A stretch of DNA of 64,000 nt from an uncultured Tenacibaculum sp. (GCA_947501615.1 CANMWK010000009.1:124001-188000); one strand, 5' to 3'. Numbered from the stretch's first letter, positions 43,211 to 53,620 are shown. Notes: generated by a model not told the origin, from the sequence alone. A program made the numbers and translations.

Positions 43211-43765
43211 TTAAACAGTCATGATCTCTTTTTCCTTAATGGCTAATTTTTCGTCAATTTCTTTAACGTAATTATCTGTTAAGGTTTGAATATCTGCCTC
43301 AGCATTTTTCTTCATATCGTCAGAAACATCTGACTTTTTTATTTCGTTATTAGCGTCTTTACGAGCATTTCTAACTCCTACTTTTGCGTTTTCGGCTTCA
43401 GCTTTAGCTTGTTTTGCTAAATCTCTACGGCGTTCTTCAGTTAATGGCGGTACATTAATAATAATGTTTTCACCGTTATTCATTGGGTTAAACCCTAGAT
43501 TTGCAATCATGATAGCTTTTTCGATCTCTTGTAACATGTTTTTTTCCCATGGTTGAATCGAGATTGTTCTTGCATCAGGAGTATTTACATTTGCTACCTG
43601 ACCTAATGGTGTTTTAGAACCATAATAATCAACCTGCACATTTGCTAACATTGCAGGAGACGCTTTACCAGCTCTAATGGTTCTTAATTCTTTCTCTAAA
43701 TGAGAAATAGCATTAGCCATGGCCTCTTTTGTGCTATCTATGATAAAATCTATTTCTTCAGTCAT
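43211..43765 (-). CDS. frr: ribosome recycling factor
   Basis: Releases mRNA and tRNA from post-termination ribosomes together with EF-G. The 184-aa protein has LRTIRAGKASPAMLANVQVDYYGSKTPL-type domain II/I boundaries, PWEKNMLQEIEKAI and PPLTEERRRDLAKQAK. Length is normal. It is 36 nt downstream of pyrH, a common pairing. Confidence 0.96.
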   Translation of the reverse strand: MTEEIDFIIDSTKEAMANAISHLEKELRTIRAGKASPAMLANVQVDYYGSKTPLGQVANVNTPDARTISIQPWEKNMLQEIEKAIMIANLGFNPMNNGENIIINVPPLTEERRRDLAKQAKAEAENAKVGVRNARKDANNEIKKSDVSDDMKKNAEADIQTLTDNYVKEIDEKLAIKEKEIMTV

Positions 43766-43800
43766 CTCTTTATAATTTAATTAACTCGTATAAAAACGGA

Positions 43801-44583
<783 letters not shown>

Positions 44584-44675
44584 TTAAGTGTCTTTTTATG
44601 TCGAACTATTGTTTTAAGTAAATTTTGTATTAATAATAGGTGTAATAAGTTTAAAAACAGTATGTTATGTTTTTT

Positions 44676-44683
44676 TATCTTTG
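44676..44683 (+). promoter_or_regulatory. -7 box TATCTTTG in the region upstream of the T9SS protein
   Basis: Exact TAnnTTTG match in the 392-nt gap between pyrH and the T9SS gene. It would give a leader of over 200 nt. The gap (44512-44903) otherwise shows only an inverted repeat TTACTTAA/TTAAGTAA (44580-44587 with 44614-44621). No clear -33. Confidence 0.4.
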
Positions 44684-44945
44684 TAGGTGTAACCCTCTGA
44701 TTTTAAATAATTTATGAAGTGCCTATTACATCTTCTCTGATACTCAATTAAAACTCTAAAATTTTTTTAAGTATTAATTCTTACATTTTTTTAAAAAAGT
44801 TAGCTCTTCATTAGAGCTATACTGTAGTAAATTTTTGCACTTTGCAATAATCATATTTTTTGATCGTTCTCAGTGTGATTAAATCAATAAATAACCCCTA
44901 AAAATGAAAAATAACCAAAACTTTAAAAGTCAATGAACTAAAAGT

Positions 44946-47900
44946 TTGGCTTTAGTCATGCTTTTAGTAACCCATTTATCTTATGCAAGAGATATTTATG
45001 TCTCAAAAAACGGAAAAGATACGAATTCTGGAAATTCTTCAGCACCTTATTTAACTATCCAAAAGGCTTCCTCAGTTGCAAAGCCAGGAGATGTAATTAT
45101 AATCGGTGCAGGAACCTATGAAGAAATAATTAGACCTGCAACCTCGGGAAGAGCTGGAGCTCCAATTGTGTATACTTCTAAACCTGGCGAAAAAGTAATC
45201 ATTACTGCTATGCAAGCATTAAGTGGCTGGCAAAGAGATAATGGTTCTATTTATAAAACTAAAGTAGATTGGAGTTTAGGTCAAGAAAACTTTATTTTAA
45301 ATGGAAATACAGCTATGGATTTAGCTAGATGGCCAGATAATACAGATGGAGATCCTTTTACCTTAGATTCAAAAAGAAGTCAAGGAGGGAGTGATTATAA
45401 AACTATTAATGCTTTTTTACTTTCTGATGAATTACCTAAAAAAATTAAAAATTGGAAAGATGGCGTTGTCTTCTTTTTTGGAGATAGACCTGGTTCTGGA
45501 TGGATTGCTTGGAAAGCTGAAATTACAAGTGGGACTTCAAAGAAAATAAACTTTAAGTTAGATAAAAACCCTGAATGGATTAGAACTTTTCATCCTCCTA
45601 AGGATGGTGGGGATTTTTATATTGAAGGATTAAAAGATATTCTTGATTATAAAAATGAATGGTGGTTTGATAAAAATACAAAAGAATTATTTGTATACAT
45701 GGATGGCGGTAAAATGCCAGCTAACAAACAAATAAAGATGAGAAGAAGAACCTTAACTGTAGATTTATCTAATAGAAGTTATATCGAAGTTAAAAACCTA
45801 GCAGTTTTAGGGGGTGAAATTAGAATGAATAATAATTCTAAAAATAACCGCATATACGGAGTGTCTTCTTTTTATGGAAATCATACTGTTGGTATACAAA
45901 AAGGGTTTAGTGCAGGAAAACAAAGTGTTTTATTAGAGGGAGCGAATAATATTGTTGAAAAGTGTGAAATAGCATTTGGAGCTGCCAATGGTATAAAAAT
46001 TGGAGGAAATAATAATAAAATATTAAACTCACGTATACACGACTTTAATTATTTAGGTTCATATGATGCACCTATAAATGCGCGAGGAGGAAAAAATTCT
46101 GTTTTTAAAGGGAATACTATTTTTAGAGGAGGAAGAGATGGAATTCAGTTCTTTAATAATAATAGTGTTTTTGAATATAATGATGTTTCCTATAGTAATT
46201 TAATTAATGATGATTGTGCTTTGCTTTATACTGTTGGAGGTCCTCATAATGGTGAGATTCATCACAACTGGTTTCATGATGCTAAAAGTAGAGGGAAACT
46301 TAGAAAAGCAGCAGGAATTTATTTAGATAATGATGCGGAAGCTTTTTCTGTTCATCATAATGTAGTTTGGAATGTTGAGTGGACAAATATTCAGATTAAT
46401 TGGAATGGTAAAGATATCAATGTATTCAATAACACTTTTGTAAAAGCAAAAGGAGGTACTATGGGGTTTTGGAGACGTAAAGCAGATCCAAAAAAAGGAA
46501 GACCAAATCCCGATAAACTTACAAATGTTAAGGTTTGGAATAATATCACTGATAGATTAGCAGTTGATCAAGACGGAAACCAAGAAACTGAAAGAACCTG
46601 GGATGAGCAGGCTAATAGACAAAATAATTTAATTGATAGAAATTCTTTTGTAGACTATAAGGGGAATAACTTTAGATTAAAATCAGGTAGTAAAGCAGTA
46701 GATTTTGGTAGAGAAATCAATGGAATTACCAATGGTTTTAAAGGAAAATCTCCTGATGTAGGTGCGTATGAATTAGGAGACAATTGGAAACCAGGAATCA
46801 ATTGGAGTCCAAATTTAGGGCCAGCTGGTTTAGGTTGTTATGGCTTACCTGGCGAACTTTGTAACAATCCTAGCATACCAACAGATGATAGAGTAGATGC
46901 AGATTTAACCGATGGTGTGTATTTTATTCAAGATATTTCGGAAAAAATAAGAATTAATAGTCCAAAGGGAAGAACTATTAATACAACTAATTCTTCAGGA
47001 GCTAGTGCTCAATGGCAAATCACTAAAGAAGGAAATTATTATACAATTAAGAACTTAAGAAATAATGAGTACTTAGAAGTTGCTTATGCTGCTTGTAATA
47101 AAAATGAAACGCCGGAAAATCCTAATATAAATTTAGCTACTTATAGTAGTACTGTGGGTAACCATCAAAGATGGAATATTACCAAATTAGGAGAAGACTT
47201 TTTTTTACAGCCTTTGCATTGTGATAAAGTTATAGATAGAAATATTAATGGATTACCAATGCATTTATGGCCTTATTTTAAAGGAAACAAAAACCAAAAT
47301 TGGAGAATTGTAAGTGCTGAAGAAAAATGTTCTGTAGATACTGTTATTGAAAATGTAAGTGTAAACGATATTACTGAAAATTCTCTAACTATAGGGTTTG
47401 AAACGGTAAAAGGTGTAAATACTTATGAACTTAGAGCTTGGCCTAAAGGACAGTTTACGGGTGATATTAACGCGCCAGTGGCAACAGCATATGTTTCAGG
47501 TAATACCTCTCCATTAGTTATAGATGGATTAGCACCAGGCACAGAGTATACATTAGTTTTACGTGCTATTTGTGCTACTGGTGGAACTTCTAAATTAGTA
47601 GAGACCATGGGAACGACGGTAGCGCCTATTAATACAGTTAGCTTCTTAAATCCATCCATTACTATTGAACCTGCTACATCTTATGCATTTGATGTTATTT
47701 ATGAAGCATCAGAAGAGCGTGAGATTATAGTTGAATTTTGGAATGCAAATGAATGGATAGCACAAAATAAAGTTGTAGTTACCAAAGGAAAGGGAACAGT
47801 TACTATTACAGTTAATTTACCTAATGTGCCAAAGGAAGGGAACAATTATGTGTATAAAACACATATTAGACCTGTAGGAACTACTTGGAGAGAGGCGTTA

Positions 47901-48653
47901 GAGAGGAAGCAAATAGATAATGTTATTGTAAAAATAAAACAAATATTACCTAACGGGAATTATTTTTTAGAATCATCAGAAAGTAGTCAACGATTAACTT
48001 CTTTGGTGTCAGAGAATCATAATGCCAGAATGATAAATCCTAATACAAATACTAATCAAAAATGGTTATTTCAACATATATTTAACGATATATACACAAT
48101 AAAAAATGTAGAGACGAAAAGGTTTTTAGAGGTTCCTTTTGCAGGTTGTAATGATGGAACAAATGTAGCTACTTGGTTTGATGATCAAGATGATCATAAA
48201 AAGTGGAAAGTTGTTAAAAATGGGAGTGATTTTTTTAATTTAATACCATTACATTGTGAAACAAGAGCTTTGGATAGAGCTGCTGGTGCAATTGATGCAA
48301 ATGTTTTAATTTGGGAATTTAATACAGTTAACGTAAATCAAAAGTGGCGTATTAAGTCAGAAGTAGCTAGAAAGTTGGATGAGTTTATTCCATTAACAAA
48401 TACAATTGAAATCGATCAATTTAGAGTTTTTCCAATACCATTTAAAGATAATCTAAATCTTAAAAATAATGGTACGTTATTAGGTACAACAGTGAAGTTA
48501 ATAGATGTATCAGGAAAAGAAGTGTATAAAAAGACAATTAAGAATGATGTTTCAGATACGCAACTAAAAATTGATAATCTCGAAGCAGGAATTTATATTT
48601 TACATCTTATAAATGAGCAAGAAATTAAGGTGCAAAAAATAATTAAGGATTAA
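44946..48653 (+). CDS. T9SS-exported protein: beta-helix, two ricin-type domains, Fn3 (N-terminus interrupted by TGA)
   Basis: A 1235-aa secreted protein: signal core (LVMLLVTHLSYA), a right-handed parallel beta-helix resembling polysaccharide lyases (about 20-610; DIYVSKNGKDTNSGN start, many GxNN turns), a ricin-B-like domain (about 645-790), an Fn3 domain (about 800-890), a beta-sandwich, a second ricin-like domain (about 1005-1140) and a T9SS type A sorting tail (about 1160-1235). It probably binds and perhaps cleaves a glycan. The start is odd. An in-frame ATG at 44904 would give a complete signal peptide with a basic n-region, but codon 11 is TGA (44934-44936). From TTG 44946 or ATG 44958 the signal peptide lacks positive charge. 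Confidence 0.85.
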   Translation: MALVMLLVTHLSYARDIYVSKNGKDTNSGNSSAPYLTIQKASSVAKPGDVIIIGAGTYEEIIRPATSGRAGAPIVYTSKPGEKVIITAMQALSGWQRDNGSIYKTKVDWSLGQENFILNGNTAMDLARWPDNTDGDPFTLDSKRSQGGSDYKTINAFLLSDELPKKIKNWKDGVVFFFGDRPGSGWIAWKAEITSGTSKKINFKLDKNPEWIRTFHPPKDGGDFYIEGLKDILDYKNEWWFDKNTKELFVYMDGGKMPANKQIKMRRRTLTVDLSNRSYIEVKNLAVLGGEIRMNNNSKNNRIYGVSSFYGNHTVGIQKGFSAGKQSVLLEGANNIVEKCEIAFGAANGIKIGGNNNKILNSRIHDFNYLGSYDAPINARGGKNSVFKGNTIFRGGRDGIQFFNNNSVFEYNDVSYSNLINDDCALLYTVGGPHNGEIHHNWFHDAKSRGKLRKAAGIYLDNDAEAFSVHHNVVWNVEWTNIQINWNGKDINVFNNTFVKAKGGTMGFWRRKADPKKGRPNPDKLTNVKVWNNITDRLAVDQDGNQETERTWDEQANRQNNLIDRNSFVDYKGNNFRLKSGSKAVDFGREINGITNGFKGKSPDVGAYELGDNWKPGINWSPNLGPAGLGCYGLPGELCNNPSIPTDDRVDADLTDGVYFIQDISEKIRINSPKGRTINTTNSSGASAQWQITKEGNYYTIKNLRNNEYLEVAYAACNKNETPENPNINLATYSSTVGNHQRWNITKLGEDFFLQPLHCDKVIDRNINGLPMHLWPYFKGNKNQNWRIVSAEEKCSVDTVIENVSVNDITENSLTIGFETVKGVNTYELRAWPKGQFTGDINAPVATAYVSGNTSPLVIDGLAPGTEYTLVLRAICATGGTSKLVETMGTTVAPINTVSFLNPSITIEPATSYAFDVIYEASEEREIIVEFWNANEWIAQNKVVVTKGKGTVTITVNLPNVPKEGNNYVYKTHIRPVGTTWREALERKQIDNVIVKIKQILPNGNYFLESSESSQRLTSLVSENHNARMINPNTNTNQKWLFQHIFNDIYTIKNVETKRFLEVPFAGCNDGTNVATWFDDQDDHKKWKVVKNGSDFFNLIPLHCETRALDRAAGAIDANVLIWEFNTVNVNQKWRIKSEVARKLDEFIPLTNTIEIDQFRVFPIPFKDNLNLKNNGTLLGTTVKLIDVSGKEVYKKTIKNDVSDTQLKIDNLEAGIYILHLINEQEIKVQKIIKD

Positions 48654-48678
48654 AAGAAATAGAATAGGCATTATTTTG

Positions 48679-48715
48679 AAGCATCATTTTTTATAAAATG
48701 GTGCTTTATTTTTAC
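48679..48715 (+). terminator. Rho-independent terminator after the T9SS gene
   Basis: A 12-bp stem with one G-U pair (48679-48690 AAGCATCATTTT with 48695-48706), a 4-nt loop, and a T-rich tail. Confidence 0.75.
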
Positions 48716-48818
48716 GTTTTAGCGTTTAATGCCATAGTAAATTCACATACAAGGTTTTTTCAAATTAGAATGTACTCATAAAAGTATTTTTATACTTTAA
48801 GTTTTAGGTATACTTTTT

Positions 48819-48837
48819 GATAATGATTAGCATTATC
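48819..48837 (+). promoter_or_regulatory. Fur-box-like operator
   Basis: GATAATGATTAGCATTATC matches the 19-bp Fur consensus GATAATGATAATCATTATC at 17 positions. It sits inside a perfect 10-bp inverted repeat TTTGATAATG/CATTATCAAA (48816-48840). It ends 13 nt before the ATG of the serine hydrolase and overlaps the presumed promoter (ATACTTTTTG). Confidence 0.65.
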
Positions 48838-48850
48838 AAATATCAAATAA

Positions 48851-50080
48851 ATGAAAAAAAAACTACTACTAATCTTGATACTAGTTTGTATAGTATCCTG
48901 TGCAAAAAAGAAAGTAAAAATTACGCCTACAAAAGCGTTAACTAATGACTTACAAAAGATTTCAGATAAAGGTCTTATTCATGGGTTTTCAGTTGCCATT
49001 GTATATGATAAAAGTATACTATACAAAAAAGGTTTTGGGGTTTCAGATCTGAAAGAACAAAAATCATACACTACAAGTACGCTTCAAAGAATTGGTTCTG
49101 TTTCTAAAATTTTTATAGGCCTGGCGTTATTTAAAGCACAAGAATTAGGAAAGTTAAAATTAGATGATCCTATTAATAAGCATTTAGACTTTGAGGTTTC
49201 TAACCCCAATTTCCCTAACGAAAAAATAACAATTCAGCATTTAGTAAATCATAAATCTTCTATTATCGATACAAAATTTTATGATGAAAATGTATATGTT
49301 TTAAAGGAAGACAAAGGAGTTAATGGAATAACAGAAATGCAAGGTGTTTTTAAATCACCTGAATCTAGTATGCCAATGGCTGAGTTTTTAAAGAAGCTAT
49401 TGTCAAAAGATGGTGAATGGTATTTGGAAGAAGGGTTTACCAAGTCTAAACCTGGAGGAGCTTTTAGATATACTAATGTTGGTGCTGCTTTAGCTGCTCA
49501 TGTTTTAGAAAAGGCTACAGGAGAATCATATACAGATTTTACAAAGAAATTTATATTTAACCCATTAAAAATGTCTGCTACAGGTTGGTCATATGAAACG
49601 GTTGATTTTTCTCAGGTTTCTAAACAGTATTATGAAACTAAAGAAATTCCTTTGTACACATTACAGTCTTATCCTGATGGGGGTTTGTTCAGTTCAGCTA
49701 ATGATCTAAGTCTATTACTTAAAGAGTTAATAAAAGGTCAATCTGGTGTTGGTGATTTGTTAACAAAGGAAAGTTACACTAAACTATTTGGTGATCATTT
49801 ACTTTCTAAAAGAAATGACAGTACTAAGAATGATAATCCTGTATTATCTGTACAATACGATAGTAGTGCTTTTATGGGGAAAACAAAAACTGGTTATTTT
49901 GGACATACTGGTGGTGATTTTGGTGTTGTGTCTTTTGTGTTTTTTGATGGTGTTACTAAGGTAGGTAGGGTATTAAATGTGAACACACATATTGAACCAA
50001 GTAATGAGAAAATTTTAAAAGAGCTTTGGGATATATGGAATACTTTAGATCGATATAAATCTAAATTAAAAGTTGATTAA
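48851..50080 (+). CDS. serine hydrolase, class C beta-lactamase/DD-peptidase fold, lipoprotein
   Basis: A 409-aa lipoprotein (lipobox IVSC, Cys about 17) with the beta-lactamase-like catalytic set: SVSK (Ser83-Lys86), RYTN (Tyr-x-Asn) and GHTGG near the C-terminus. Family members act as esterases, DD-peptidases or lactamases, mostly not true antibiotic lactamases. The Fur-box-like site just before the ATG suggests iron control, so it might hydrolyse an iron-chelate ester (inference). It forms a single-gene unit. Confidence 0.88.
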   Translation: MKKKLLLILILVCIVSCAKKKVKITPTKALTNDLQKISDKGLIHGFSVAIVYDKSILYKKGFGVSDLKEQKSYTTSTLQRIGSVSKIFIGLALFKAQELGKLKLDDPINKHLDFEVSNPNFPNEKITIQHLVNHKSSIIDTKFYDENVYVLKEDKGVNGITEMQGVFKSPESSMPMAEFLKKLLSKDGEWYLEEGFTKSKPGGAFRYTNVGAALAAHVLEKATGESYTDFTKKFIFNPLKMSATGWSYETVDFSQVSKQYYETKEIPLYTLQSYPDGGLFSSANDLSLLLKELIKGQSGVGDLLTKESYTKLFGDHLLSKRNDSTKNDNPVLSVQYDSSAFMGKTKTGYFGHTGGDFGVVSFVFFDGVTKVGRVLNVNTHIEPSNEKILKELWDIWNTLDRYKSKLKVD

Positions 50081-50148
50081 ATCTCTCTAATGATTTTTTT
50101 AAATGACATTGTCCAAAATTTTTATATAAATAAATTAAGAAACGGGTT

Positions 50149-51183
50149 TTACTTTTTAAAGTTTAGCCCGTCTTTTAAGTTTTTTAATAATTTAAAAAGC
50201 TTTTCGTAATACACTTTATTTTCTTTGTTATTAATCTTTACAATAAAGTGATCTTTTTTAAGCAAAGCCAATTCATAGTTCTCATTAAAGTCTTTAATAT
50301 CTTTGGTAAATTCAAATTTGAGTTTACCAATTATACCCGTTTCAATATCAATTATAAAAGTGTTTAAGTACCTACCTGGAGCTGTATTTTGCTCAAGAAT
50401 AAGGTAGTTTTTAAAAATACGAATACATCGTATAGATTCCCATCGTAATTTTTCAGGTCCACCAACAATTTCATAATCATTAATAAATAGCCATTTATAT
50501 TTTTCATTTTTTTGAACATAAAGGCCATGCATAGTCGCATGAAACTTATATTTTTTAGATGTTCCTATGAACTTAGAATCTGTGAATCGATATTTACGTT
50601 CACTTATTTCTTTTAATATCGAAGAGTTATAAGTTAAAATTCCAATATGATTATCAGTTGCTATAAGATCTCCTTTATATGCGTCTCTTGGGGCTAATTT
50701 TCTTAAAGTATCGTTATGTAATGTGATGTAATATGAATCTGGAATTTCTATTTTTGCTTTACGCCAAGCAGTTTTCGGATCAATTATTTTATCAAAATAA
50801 GGGTGATTTATTTGTTTTTGATGAAATTGACTATTTAGAATCCATTGTAATGATGCATCTGGAGTATTCCTTTGTTTAGGCAATACCTCACGAAAGAGTG
50901 CTTTTGTTAATAATAAGTGTTCTTTTTCAAATTGCTGTTTAGGTACTGTTATAATATTTTTTATTAGTGCATAAGAATGAAAAAGATCGATGGAAAAAGT
51001 ATGTTTAGTTTTTCCATTAATAACTTTAGCATAGGTACCCCCAAAACCACTTCCGCCTTGATAGGATGAGTGTATTGTGTCTTTAAAAGTATCGTAGTTG
51101 AAATCTTGTATAACAGTTCTTTCGTTATATTGAGAACAGCATAGTATAGAATAAAAGAAAAGGATTAAAAAGATTTTTTTCAT
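50149..51183 (-). CDS. unknown exported protein, possible lipoprotein
   Basis: A 344-aa protein with a hydrophobic N-terminus and a possible lipobox (SILCC, Cys about 15/16). It has DFNYDTFKDTI, which resembles calcium-binding DxNxD turns of FG-GAP proteins, and otherwise mixed beta-rich sequence. It ends in a Lys/Leu-rich helix. No family recognised. It lies after the tsf terminator on the same strand and ends convergently with the serine hydrolase. Confidence 0.7.
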   Translation of the reverse strand: MKKIFLILFFYSILCCSQYNERTVIQDFNYDTFKDTIHSSYQGGSGFGGTYAKVINGKTKHTFSIDLFHSYALIKNIITVPKQQFEKEHLLLTKALFREVLPKQRNTPDASLQWILNSQFHQKQINHPYFDKIIDPKTAWRKAKIEIPDSYYITLHNDTLRKLAPRDAYKGDLIATDNHIGILTYNSSILKEISERKYRFTDSKFIGTSKKYKFHATMHGLYVQKNEKYKWLFINDYEIVGGPEKLRWESIRCIRIFKNYLILEQNTAPGRYLNTFIIDIETGIIGKLKFEFTKDIKDFNENYELALLKKDHFIVKINNKENKVYYEKLFKLLKNLKDGLNFKK

Positions 51184-51210
51184 TAGTACAAATTACTAAT
51201 GAAATGGTAT

Positions 51211-51242
51211 AAAAAAAAGCAGTAATGTATAATTACTGCTTT
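51211..51242 (-). terminator. Rho-independent terminator after tsf
   Basis: Perfect 11-bp stem AAAGCAGTAAT/ATTACTGCTTT (51216-51226 with 51232-51242), 5-nt loop, then eight T on the minus strand. It ends the rplM-rpsI-rpsB-tsf region. Confidence 0.9.
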
Positions 51243-51277
51243 ATATGTATTTTCTCACTAAGATGAGACAATATTCG

Positions 51278-52246
51278 TTATCCTAAAGTAACTCTTACGA
51301 AGTTTTTAACTTCTACTTCACCATAAGAAGAAACATATTCTGCAACAGTTTTCTTCTCATCTTTGATAAATTTTTGATCTAATAAACACTGCTCTTGATC
51401 TAAAGTAGTGTTATCAGAGATAAATCTTTCCATTTTACCTGGTAATATTTTATCCCAAATCTTTTCTGGCTTACCTTCAGCTTTTAATTGCTCTTTAGCA
51501 GCTTCTTCAGCCTTAGCTAAAGCCTCATCTGTTAATTGTAATCTAGATACAAATTGAGGAACGTTCTTTAAAGTTTTACCTAAACGAACTAATTCTTCGT
51601 TATCTTTAACGATAGCAGCGATTCTAGCTTCAGTTTCAGCAGTAACATACTCAGGAGAGAAATCTTTGTAAGACAAAGTTGTAGCTCCCATTGAAGCAGC
51701 TTGCATAGCTAAATCCTTAGTTAAATCTGCAGCTTTTTCAACAGGTTGAGTTAAACCTACAATAGCAGAAATTTTACCTACGTGAGTATAAGCACCAACA
51801 TAAGGAGCCTCTACTCTTTCAAAAGCAGGGATTTCAATTTTCTCACCAATTACACCAGTTTGCTCGATTAATTTTTCAGCAACAGTAACTCCGCTTTCGA
51901 ATTCAGCAGCTAAAAATTCTTCTTTGTTAGTGTAGTTGATAGCGATATCAACAAATTGTTGAGCTAATTCTTTATATGTGTCATTTTTAGCAACAAAATC
52001 AGTTTCACAAGCTAAAACGATAGCAACACCATAAGTGTTATCGTCACTGATTTTAGCGATAGCTACACCTTCAGAAGAATCACGATCGGCTCTTTTAGCT
52101 GCGATCTTTTGACCTTTTTTACGTAAGATTTCAATAGCTTTATCAAAGTTACCTTCTGCTTCAACTAAAGCATTCTTACAGTCCATCATTCCTGCACCTG
52201 TAGTCTCTCTTAATTTTTTTACGTCTGCAGCGCTAATTTTTGACAT
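51278..52246 (-). CDS. tsf: translation elongation factor Ts
   Basis: Nucleotide exchange factor for EF-Tu. The 322-aa protein has the N-terminal UBA-like domain (ADVKKLRETTGAGMMDCKNAL) and the TDFVAKN motif of the EF-Tu contact region. It is somewhat longer than the E. coli protein (283 aa), as is common in Bacteroidetes. It follows rpsB after 84 nt that contain a hairpin. Confidence 0.97.
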   Translation of the reverse strand: MSKISAADVKKLRETTGAGMMDCKNALVEAEGNFDKAIEILRKKGQKIAAKRADRDSSEGVAIAKISDDNTYGVAIVLACETDFVAKNDTYKELAQQFVDIAINYTNKEEFLAAEFESGVTVAEKLIEQTGVIGEKIEIPAFERVEAPYVGAYTHVGKISAIVGLTQPVEKAADLTKDLAMQAASMGATTLSYKDFSPEYVTAETEARIAAIVKDNEELVRLGKTLKNVPQFVSRLQLTDEALAKAEEAAKEQLKAEGKPEKIWDKILPGKMERFISDNTTLDQEQCLLDQKFIKDEKKTVAEYVSSYGEVEVKNFVRVTLG

Positions 52247-52294
52247 TTTGTTTGTTTTTTAAAGTTGTATATAATTGTACAATGATAAAATAAA

Positions 52295-52324
52295 TTAAAG
52301 GTTTCAATGTAATGAAACCTTTAA
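52295..52324 (-). promoter_or_regulatory. 12-bp hairpin between rpsB and tsf
   Basis: Perfect inverted repeat TTAAAGGTTTCA/TGAAACCTTTAA (52295-52306 with 52313-52324), 6-nt loop, beginning 7 nt after the rpsB stop. The minus-strand tail is T-rich but interrupted (TTTATTTTA), so it may be an attenuator, partial terminator or RNA-end protector. Confidence 0.55.
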
Positions 52325-52330
52325 ATATTT

Positions 52331-53092
52331 TTACTTAGCTTCTTCAGCTTTTACTTCTTCTACTTTTTTGCTTTCAGCTTCTTTTTCTGATTTAGCTTTT
52401 TCTTTGTCAGCTTTTCTATCAGCTAAACCTTCGCCAATAGCTTCAGTAACATAAGATAAAACTTTGTCTATAGATTTAGAAGCGTCATCATTTGCAGGAA
52501 TTACAAAATCGATCGGTCTTGGATCAGAATTTGTATCAACCATTGCAAAAATTGGGATGTTTAATTTTTGAGCCTCAGCTACAGCAATGTGCTCTTTCTT
52601 TACATCAATCACAAATAAAGCTCCAGGTAAACGAGTCATATCAGAAATAGAACCTAAATTCTTGTCTAATTTTTCACGTTGACGATTAATTTGTAATTTT
52701 TCTCTCTTAGATAAAGCATCAAAAGAACCATCTTGCTTCATTCTATCAATAGCTGCCATTTTCTTTACAGCTTTACGGATAGTAACAAAGTTAGTTAACA
52801 TACCACCTGGCCATCTTTCAGTGATGTAAGGCATGTTTACAGACTTAGACTTTTCAGCAACGATATCTTTAGCTTGCTTCTTAGTTGCTACGAATAAGAT
52901 CTTACGACCAGAGTTAGCAATCTTCTTTAAAGCTTCTTTAGCTTCGTCAATCTTTGCAGAAGTCTTATATAAGTCAATAATGTGAACACCATTACGCTCA
53001 GTATAAATGTAAGGTGCCATGTTTGGATTCCACTTTCTAGTTAAGTGACCGAAGTGTACTCCGTTTTCTAATAATTCTTGAATGTTTGCCAT
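52331..53092 (-). CDS. rpsB: 30S ribosomal protein S2
   Basis: A 253-aa S2: N-terminal ELLENGVHFGHLTRKWNPNM, WPGGMLTNF, GALFVIDVKKEHIAVAEA and IPIFAMVDTNSDP. The C-terminal 35 residues are a Lys/Glu/Ala-rich tail (KADKEKAKSEKEAESKK), longer than in E. coli but usual for this group. Located between rpsI (142 nt) and tsf. Confidence 0.97.
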   Translation of the reverse strand: MANIQELLENGVHFGHLTRKWNPNMAPYIYTERNGVHIIDLYKTSAKIDEAKEALKKIANSGRKILFVATKKQAKDIVAEKSKSVNMPYITERWPGGMLTNFVTIRKAVKKMAAIDRMKQDGSFDALSKREKLQINRQREKLDKNLGSISDMTRLPGALFVIDVKKEHIAVAEAQKLNIPIFAMVDTNSDPRPIDFVIPANDDASKSIDKVLSYVTEAIGEGLADRKADKEKAKSEKEAESKKVEEVKAEEAK

Positions 53093-53233
53093 TTTAATAA
53101 ATGTGTTTACGTTCTGTTTTCACAATAGTACAGTAGTTTTACGTCTGAACTATTTAGATACTAAACTGTTGATAAAAAATATTTTTTGAAAAACAGTTCC
53201 AATAAACGAATATTCCCGAGTAAAATCGAGGGA

Positions 53234-53620
53234 TTAACGTTTAGAGAACTGGAATTTCTTACGTGCTTTCTTCTGACCGAATTTCTTACGCTCAACCATT
53301 CTTGGATCACGAGTTAATAATCCTTCTGGTTTTAATACAGCTTTATGCTCCTCATTAATTGAAACTAAAGCTCTAGTAATAGCTAAACGGATAGCTTCAG
53401 CTTGTCCTGTTACACCACCACCATAAACATTTACTTTGATATCGTAAGCCTCTAAGTTTTCAGTTAACATTAAAGGTTGTCTTACTTTATACTGTAAAGT
53501 TGGTGTAGTAAAATAATTATTTAAATCTCTTTTGTTGATCGTGATGTTTCCTTTACCTTCAGAAAGATAAATACGAGCAACAGCTGTTTTTCTTCTACCT
53601 ATTTTGTGAACTGTTTCCAT
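53234..53620 (-). CDS. rpsI: 30S ribosomal protein S9
   Basis: A 128-aa S9 with HKIGRRKTAVARIYL at the N-terminus, VNVYGGGVTGQAEAIRL, and the basic C-terminus MVERKKFGQKKARKKFQFSKR whose last residues reach the P-site tRNA. Its ATG overlaps the rplM stop (TAATG at 53622-53618), so the two are coupled. Confidence 0.97.
   Translation of the reverse strand: METVHKIGRRKTAVARIYLSEGKGNITINKRDLNNYFTTPTLQYKVRQPLMLTENLEAYDIKVNVYGGGVTGQAEAIRLAITRALVSINEEHKAVLKPEGLLTRDPRMVERKKFGQKKARKKFQFSKR

Noticed and set aside
50142..50176. Terminator between the serine hydrolase and the convergent unknown gene
   Set aside because: Only a 5-bp ACGGG/CCCGT stem with poor inner pairing; too weak to list.
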